A stretch of 32,012 nucleotides of DNA from Alphaproteobacteria bacterium (lineage in GTDB: Bacteria; Pseudomonadota; Alphaproteobacteria; Caulobacterales; Maricaulaceae): positions 1 to 32,012 of the forward strand of contig JAJFFL010000266.1 in assembly GCA_021776705.1 (NCBI GenBank), written 5' to 3'. Shown here piece by piece: positions 24,563 to 32,012 of the stretch (the first letter of the stretch is position 1; every line of letters begins with the position of its first letter). Under the pieces are notes generated by a model. It did no database searches. It was not told where the DNA came from and was given only the letters and a program-made list of their open reading frames with translations. The position numbers were made by a program, and so were the translations under genes.

Positions 24563-25606
24563 TCAGGCCTCGATGAGAACGTCCGTCCAAAGCTCTTTCG
24601 GGTCCGGCTCCGGGCTGGTCTTGGCGAACTCGACCGCTTCGTTGACCGTCGCCTTCACCCGCTTGTCGATGTCCTTGAGGGCGTCCTCGGTCGCCCAGCC
24701 GGCGGCCAGAAGCCGGGTCTTGCAAAGCTCGATCGGGTCCGACTTGGCGCGCACCGCGTCGACCTCGTCGCGGGTGCGGTACTTGGCCGGGTCCGACATC
24801 GAGTGGCCGCGGTAGCGGTAGGTCTTCATTTCAAGGATGTGCGGGCCTTTGCCGGCGCGCGCGTTCTTCACCGCCCGCCGGCCGGCGTCGCGCACCGCCA
24901 ACACGTCCATGCCGTCGACCTCTTCGCCTTCGATGCCGAACGAAACGCCGCGCTTGTGCAGATGGGTCTCCGACGAGGCGCGCCGGACGCTGGTGCCCAT
25001 GGCGTATTGGTTGTTTTCGATCACGTAGATCACCGGCAGGTCCCAGAGCTTGGCCATGTTGAAGGCCTCGTAGACCTGCCCCTGGTTGGCGGCGCCGTCG
25101 CCGAAATAAGTCAGGCAGACGCGGTCGCCGCCGCGGTACTTGTTGGAGAACGCGAGCCCGGTGCCGATCGGCACCTGCGCCCCGACGATGCCGTGGCCGC
25201 CGAAGAAATTCTTCTCGCGGCTGAACATGTGCATCGACCCGCCCTTGCCCCGCGAGTAGCCGCCGGCGCGTCCGGTCAGCTCGGCCATGACGCCGTTCGG
25301 GTCCATGCCGCAGGCGAGCATGTGGCCGTGGTCTCGGTAGCCGGTGATGACTTGGTCGCCCTCGCCGATCGCCGACTGCATGCCGACGACGACCGCTTCC
25401 TGGCCGATGTAGAGATGGCAAAAGCCGGCGATCAGGCCCATGCCGTAAATCTGGCCCGCTTTCTCCTCGAAGCGCCGGATCAGCAGCATGTCTTCATAGA
25501 AGGTGAGGAGCTCGTCCTTGGACGCGTCGGGCTTTTTCGCCTTCGACGCCGCCGCCGCCTTTTTGGACGAGGACGATTTGTTCGCCGTGGACTTGTTCGC
25601 CGCCAT
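24563..25606 (-). CDS. pdhA: Pyruvate dehydrogenase E1 component alpha subunit
   Basis: A 347-residue thiamine-diphosphate enzyme subunit. The first 30 residues are a lysine-, serine- and alanine-rich extension of low complexity. The fold follows with LLIRRFEEKAGQIYGMG, GFCHLYIGQEAV and GYRDHGHMLACG. The ThDP/Mg motif starts at GDGAANQGQVYEAFNMA and ends at ENNQYAMGTS. The RYRGHSMSDPAKYR loop corresponds to the regulated loop of E1-alpha. It pairs with PdhB (21132-22505), although four other genes now lie between. It follows ftsB, as in many alphaproteobacteria. The ATG at 25606 is preceded by a CGCGC-UUUC-GCGCG hairpin and a GGGAGGGG stretch further upstream. Confidence 0.98.
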   Translation of the reverse strand: MAANKSTANKSSSSKKAAAASKAKKPDASKDELLTFYEDMLLIRRFEEKAGQIYGMGLIAGFCHLYIGQEAVVVGMQSAIGEGDQVITGYRDHGHMLACGMDPNGVMAELTGRAGGYSRGKGGSMHMFSREKNFFGGHGIVGAQVPIGTGLAFSNKYRGGDRVCLTYFGDGAANQGQVYEAFNMAKLWDLPVIYVIENNQYAMGTSVRRASSETHLHKRGVSFGIEGEEVDGMDVLAVRDAGRRAVKNARAGKGPHILEMKTYRYRGHSMSDPAKYRTRDEVDAVRAKSDPIELCKTRLLAAGWATEDALKDIDKRVKATVNEAVEFAKTSPEPDPKELWTDVLIEA

Positions 25607-25616
25607 GCCCTGCGGG

Positions 25617-25630
25617 CGCGCGAAAGCGCG
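25617..25630 (-). promoter_or_regulatory. Small hairpin in the pdhA leader
   Basis: CGCGC at 25617-25621 pairs with GCGCG at 25626-25630 over a four-base loop, giving a very stable stem just before the pdhA start codon. The purine-rich GGGAGGGG lies on its upstream side, so folding would bring that site nearer to the ATG. A role in translation is speculation. Confidence 0.25.
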
Positions 25631-25659
25631 ACCCCTCCCTGCCCTGCAATTCGGCGCGG

Positions 25660-25688
25660 ACGCTAGCCCTAGCGGCGGCGTCCGTCCA
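25660..25688 (-). promoter_or_regulatory. Possible promoter for pdhA
   Basis: On the minus strand TGGACG (25688-25683) and TAGCGT (25665-25660) are 17 bases apart and would start transcription about 45 bases before the pdhA ATG. The -35 half lies within the last codons of ftsB. The consensus match is moderate. The same TGGACG hexamer precedes the secG candidate promoter. Confidence 0.3.
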
Positions 25689-25992
25689 CCGCCGCCGGCA
25701 AGGCGGAGGCCGGCACGAGGATGTCGCGGGGGTCGGCGACTCCGACCAGGATGCGGGCGCGCTCTTCCAGGTAGTCGAGATCGAGCGTCGCCTCGCGCAG
25801 CCGCGCGGCGCGCGTCTCGAGTTCGCGCACGTCGGCCGCCGTTCGGGCGATTTCAACGTCAAGATCGGAAATGCGGGCCTGGTAGCCCATCCAGGCGATG
25901 ACGCCCTTCTCCCCGGTCAGCGCATGACCGGCGAAATACAAGATCGCGCAACACAGCAACGCCGTCGGCGTCCAGGACAGCACCGTCCTCAT
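25669..25992 (-). CDS. ftsB: FtsB/DivIC family septum formation initiator
   Basis: A 107-residue bitopic membrane protein. After a short cytoplasmic start (MRTVLSW) there is one transmembrane helix (about residues 9-25), then a coiled coil rich in leucine, glutamate and arginine (ARISDLDVEIARTAADVRELETRA, about 39-72). A final LDYLEERARILVGVADPRDILV matches the end of the family. FtsB links FtsL and FtsQ in the divisome. It lies between eno and pdhA, the usual place for this gene in alphaproteobacteria. I took the ATG at 25992; a GTG three codons upstream is possible. The TerB-like gene precedes it by 78 bp. Confidence 0.9.
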   Translation of the reverse strand: MRTVLSWTPTALLCCAILYFAGHALTGEKGVIAWMGYQARISDLDVEIARTAADVRELETRAARLREATLDLDYLEERARILVGVADPRDILVPASALPAAVDGRRR

Positions 25993-26070
25993 TCTGAGCA
26001 CCCCGCCATAGCCGCCTTTTTCGGCGGACTGATTCGCGGGGATTTGAGTCAGATCAGGGTGAAGATCCGG

Positions 26071-26967
26071 TTAAGCGGCGTCGCGGTAGTAGCCGAAGTC
26101 CGGCGACACCGCCGCGGCTTCCTTGCAGATGTAGGCCACCAGCGCCTGCTGTTCGGCGTCCATGGCTTCCGGCGCGCCGAGTCGCTCGGCGAGCCATTCG
26201 GCCTCGGCCCCGTCCACGACGTCGGGCGAGCCGCCGCCGAACAGGACGTGCATGGTCACCGCCTTGACGAACAGATCGCGCCACTCCGCGGCGTTGTCGC
26301 CGCCGCGCGCCGCGGCTTGAATCTCGAACAGGGCCTCGGCTTCGGCGCGCGAAATCGTCAGACCCCAGTCGCCCGCCGGGCCGTAGAACACCGCGCGCAG
26401 CAGCGCGACGTCGTCGGCGTCGACCCGGCCGTCGGCCTTGACGGTCTGCTTCACGGCCTCGAACGCGAACGCCGACAGGCTTTCCGGGTAGTCGATGGCG
26501 CGCTCGAACAGGCGCTTGAAAACGCGGCGCTCGACGGCGTCGAGCACGAATCCGCCGGCCTCCTTGACCGCCGCGACGAGATGCTGGGCGTGGGCGTCGG
26601 GCAGATGCGCGGAGACGTCGCGCCAATCGAATTCCGCCGACGGCGCCTTGTGCCCGGGGAACGGCGACGCCGCCCGCGCGACGTTCATGATGGCGCGGCC
26701 GTAGTTCGCTTTGTATTCGGTTCCCCAATCGGGAACTTCGCGCTGATAGGCGAAGAAATCGACCACCGCCTCGACGAAAAACTCAGCCCAGGCGTCGCCC
26801 GCGTCGGCCGCGGCGCCGCAGCGGTGCAAGGTCAAAAGGCTCTTGATTTCGTCGGCGCTCACCCGGCCGTCGGCGTAGACGGCGCGGCGCAGACTCAAGA
26901 CGTCGTCGCCGACGACGGTGGATCGGTTCTGCAAACCCTGCAGAGCTTTGGTCAGTTCGGCGCCCAT
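26071..26967 (-). CDS. Two-repeat TerB-like helical protein of unknown function
   Basis: A 298-residue soluble, mostly helical protein. It contains two related halves. Residues 28-75 hold LRRAVYADGRVSADEIKSLL followed by WAEFFVEAVVDFF; residues 172-242 hold VKQTVKADGRVDADDVALLR followed by EWRDLFVKAVTMHVL. The D-G-x-V-(S/D)-x-D-E/D pattern is that of the TerB/DjlA-type fold, which binds metal or partners and is linked to tellurite and stress responses. No enzyme activity can be claimed. The ATG at 26967 has GAGGG six bases before it; a TTG eight codons upstream is the alternative. It lies between eno and ftsB on the same strand, 75 bp after eno. Confidence 0.8.
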   Translation of the reverse strand: MGAELTKALQGLQNRSTVVGDDVLSLRRAVYADGRVSADEIKSLLTLHRCGAAADAGDAWAEFFVEAVVDFFAYQREVPDWGTEYKANYGRAIMNVARAASPFPGHKAPSAEFDWRDVSAHLPDAHAQHLVAAVKEAGGFVLDAVERRVFKRLFERAIDYPESLSAFAFEAVKQTVKADGRVDADDVALLRAVFYGPAGDWGLTISRAEAEALFEIQAAARGGDNAAEWRDLFVKAVTMHVLFGGGSPDVVDGAEAEWLAERLGAPEAMDAEQQALVAYICKEAAAVSPDFGYYRDAA

Positions 26968-26973
26968 GACGGC

Positions 26974-27000
26974 CCTCGCGCGTTCATCCAATTCGCGAGG
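26974..27000 (-). promoter_or_regulatory. Hairpin over the ribosome site of the TerB-like gene
   Basis: CCTCGCG at 26974-26980 pairs exactly with CGCGAGG at 26994-27000 across 13 bases. On the transcript one arm includes the GAGG of the ribosome site for the ATG at 26967. It may reduce translation, or may be a chance product of the GC-rich composition. Confidence 0.25.
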
Positions 27001-27042
27001 AGCCTACATCGGAGACGCTGAGGGCCGCGTTAAGCGGAATGG

Positions 27043-28359
<1,317 letters not shown>

Positions 28360-28409
28360 TTAGACGAGACCGTCGGCGAGGGAAAGCCGCCCGAAAGCGA
28401 CCTTGCGCC

Positions 28410-28589
28410 TCAGTCTTCGGCCTCTTCGACCACCTGGCGGCCGCGGTACATGCCGGTCTTCAGGTTGACGTGGTGGCGGCGGTGCAGTTCGCCGTCTTGG
28501 TCCTCGGCGAAGGACGGGTTCGCCAGCGCATCATGGCTGCGGCGATTTCCGCGCTTGGCGCGTGTGACTTTGCGCTTCGGGACGGCCAT
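28410..28589 (-). CDS. rpmF: 50S ribosomal protein L32
   Basis: A 59-residue basic protein: [20 protein letters not shown] at the start, then [20 protein letters not shown], and [19 protein letters not shown] at the end. The opening MAVPKRK, the RRSHDAL core and the GMYRGRQV end are the standard L32 layout. No cysteines are present, so this is the zinc-independent form common in Proteobacteria. The ATG at 28589 has AGGAG eight to nine bases upstream. The gene is short and easily missed. In many bacteria rpmF sits beside plsX; here it precedes eno. Confidence 0.97.
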   Translation of the reverse strand: MAVPKRKVTRAKRGNRRSHDALANPSFAEDQDGELHRRHHVNLKTGMYRGRQVVEEAED

Positions 28590-28874
28590 CGGGGCCTCTC
28601 CTTGTGGAAAACGACGATCGCCCGCGATTCAGCGCGGACGAAGAGCCGCGGTGCTTAGCGGAAAGCCGCTTCGGCCTCAACCCTCTTCGCAGGCGCCGCG
28701 TGCGCGGAGGGCCGGATTATGGTACCGTTTTGATCTGGCGACCGGCCCGCCCGCGCCCGCACGACCACACCAGACTGGGTACAGCCCTCGGATCGTGACG
28801 GAGCCCCCTGCGGACCGGCCGCCACCCTATCCTCCAAAGCCGCTGCGGCCCGTCGCCGCCCCGTCACCGCCCCG

Positions 28875-29504
28875 TCACCGCAGGGTGATGTCGCCGCCCG
28901 TGGACGACGATTTGTCGACTTTCGAGGCCCCGCCGCGGAAGCTGAGATCGCCGCCGGTGCTGGCTTCCGCGACCACGCTTTCGGTGGCGTGCAGCTGCGC
29001 GTCGCCGCCGGTCGAGGCGTCGGCGAAGACGTTGCGGCAGACCAACTCATAGGCGTCGATGTCGGCCCCGGTCGAAATGTCCACGCTCAGCGACCCGCAG
29101 GTTCCGGTGATGTCGAGTTCGGCCCCGGTGGAGGCGTCGATGGCGAAGGTTTCGGCGTTGACGCCTTCGACGACCGCGTTGACGCCGCGCGCCATGTCGA
29201 CGCCGGTCAGTTCCGCCAGCGTGACGTGGACGTCGACGTCGATGCGGCCGCCGCCGAAGAACAAGAAGCGGCGCGACTTGCCGTCGAGTTCGAGTTCGCC
29301 GTCGCGAACCCGGACCTTGATCTTTTCAAGCTCGTCCGCCTCGCCGTCCATGCGAAAGCTCGCCGGACCGCCGACGGTGACGAACAAGTTGAATTGGCCG
29401 GCGGCGTCGAGGCGAGACACGCCCGAAACGTCGACGTCCTGCGCGAAAACCGGCGCGGCGGCGCACAGCGCCATCACGGCGGCCGAAATGATCTTGAACT
29501 GCAT
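28875..29504 (-). CDS. Exported GIN-domain-like (DUF2807) beta-helix protein
   Basis: A 209-residue secreted protein. The signal peptide is MQFKIISAAVMALCAAAPVFA, cleaved after about residue 21. The mature protein starts as a GIN/DUF2807 domain (SRLDAAGQFNLFVTVGG, VRVRDGELELDGKSRRFLFF, VDVHVTLAELTGVDMARGVN). It then becomes a run of rungs about 20 residues long, marked by STGAELDI, STGADIDAY, STGGDAQLH, STGGDLSF and STGGDITL, as in a right-handed beta-helix. Such proteins are usually periplasmic or surface-located, and their role is not known. Two cysteines near the middle may pair. The ATG at 29504 has GGGAG eight bases upstream. pyrG precedes it by 70 bp on the same strand. Confidence 0.85.
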   Translation of the reverse strand: MQFKIISAAVMALCAAAPVFAQDVDVSGVSRLDAAGQFNLFVTVGGPASFRMDGEADELEKIKVRVRDGELELDGKSRRFLFFGGGRIDVDVHVTLAELTGVDMARGVNAVVEGVNAETFAIDASTGAELDITGTCGSLSVDISTGADIDAYELVCRNVFADASTGGDAQLHATESVVAEASTGGDLSFRGGASKVDKSSSTGGDITLR

Positions 29505-29574
29505 GTGTCGTCTCCCGAGGAACAAGCCGTGTCGCGGGTGTGATGCGCGCGGCGCGGCCGGCGGATGCGCCAGC

Positions 29575-31588
<2,014 letters not shown>

Positions 31589-31647
31589 GATCCGTCGGAG
31601 ATGGGGGCTCGGCGCTCCGGCGCCAAGCGGTGGCGGCGTTGGCGCGG

Positions 31648-31677
31648 CCTATAGCGCGCCGACGCGGTCCGCGTCCA
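31648..31677 (-). promoter_or_regulatory. Possible promoter for secG-pyrG
   Basis: TGGACG (31677-31672) and TATAGG (31653-31648) on the minus strand are separated by 18 bases, giving a likely start of transcription about 50 bases before the secG ATG. It lies just past the stop of the gene upstream. This is one of the clearest sigma-70-like pairs in the window. Confidence 0.4.
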
Positions 31678-31687
31678 GGCCGACGTC

Positions 31688-32008
31688 TCAGCCGGCCTTG
31701 CGCAAACCCACCTGTTGCAGCCGCGATCGGATCGCCGACACCACCATGTCGATCTCGTCGCGGGAGCGTTCCGCCTCTGGTTCGCCGGCGAACGCCGCGA
31801 ACGCGCCCATCGCCAATTCGCCGGCCAGCTTGAGATCGTCGACCTCGGCCGCGTCGGCCCCGCGCACCCGCCCGGTCAGCTCGGTCAAGGCCCGGGCCAT
31901 CTCGACCGCGTCCGCCGGACCGTCCTCCTCCAGACGCCCGCGCAACTCGCGCGCCGCCCGGTCGAGCTCGTCGAGGCCGAACGCGTCGCCCTCTTCGTCG
32001 TCCCGCAT
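31688..32008 (-). CDS. Acidic helical protein of unknown function
   Basis: A 106-residue acidic protein, alanine-, glutamate- and aspartate-rich, probably all alpha-helical (LDELDRAARELRGRLEEDG, AVEMARALTELTGRV, EIDMVVSAIRSRLQQVG). I recognise no family. The ATG at 32008 is four bases from the window edge, so the true start may lie further upstream outside it. Downstream on the same strand come secG and pyrG. In many genomes tpiA lies hereabouts; this is not tpiA. Confidence 0.65.
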   Translation of the reverse strand: MRDDEEGDAFGLDELDRAARELRGRLEEDGPADAVEMARALTELTGRVRGADAAEVDDLKLAGELAMGAFAAFAGEPEAERSRDEIDMVVSAIRSRLQQVGLRKAG

Positions 32009-32012
32009 CCGC

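Noticed and set aside
28590-28874. A gene in the 285-bp spacer between the GIN-like gene and rpmF
   Set aside because: No frame with sensible composition or ribosome site. It probably holds the rpmF promoter, with CATAAT on the minus strand near 28716-28721 as a weak -10 candidate lacking a -35.
31589-31687. A tRNA in the secG upstream spacer, as found in some relatives
   Set aside because: No cloverleaf, no GTTCRA-type T-loop and no CCA-adjacent acceptor stem were visible.

Overview
The window is GC-rich DNA with a compact bacterial gene layout and looks like part of an alphaproteobacterial chromosome. Four things point there: a fused IspD-IspF enzyme, a pyruvate dehydrogenase E1-beta with its own N-terminal lipoyl domain, a RatA/Coq10-family gene right behind lipA, and a dusB-ntrY neighbourhood. 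I cannot name a genus. Most of the window is core metabolism. I saw no phage, IS element, CRISPR array, tRNA or rRNA, and no complete defence system.

Layout. 1-1370 (minus): start of an NtrY-like sensor kinase, cut by the window edge, behind dusB. 1422-6977: a serine-hydrolase lipoprotein (minus), ispDF (plus), a large membrane/spermidine-synthase-like protein (minus), and the CinA C-terminal amidohydrolase (plus). 6921-12870 (minus): lpd, an M1 peptidase, a DUF6702-like protein, lipA and a RatA-family protein. 13019-19323: mixed accessory genes, namely a membrane protein, a MIOX/PhnZ-like HD protein, MarC, an MFS transporter, an alpha/beta hydrolase lipoprotein, a small exported protein, a GST, a GNAT and a short glycine-rich membrane protein. 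19493-28589 (minus): rpmF, eno, a duplicated TerB-like protein, ftsB/divIC, pdhA, a four-gene insert (MAPEG, NTF2-like, VOC, membrane protein), pdhB, a small lower-GC gene and pdhC. 28875-32008 (minus): an unknown gene, secG, pyrG and a GIN-like adhesin-like protein.

How the genes fit together. pdhA, pdhB, pdhC and lpd supply E1-alpha, E1-beta, E2 and E3 of pyruvate dehydrogenase. lipA makes the lipoyl cofactor carried by both E2 and E1-beta, and enolase sits just upstream in the same pathway. secG (export), ftsB (division), rpmF (ribosome) and pyrG (CTP supply) are housekeeping genes on the same strand.

The most interesting signals are: (1) a roughly 119-bp palindromic repeat sitting in frame inside pdhC and translated as a linker; (2) a 91-codon gene of clearly lower GC wedged between pdhB and pdhC; (3) pdhA split from pdhB by four unrelated genes and a second palindromic repeat; (4) an amber codon cutting the natural N-terminus off the spermidine-synthase-like protein; (5) a GNAT reading frame that has no ordinary start codon and is entered in the -1 frame from the GST gene.
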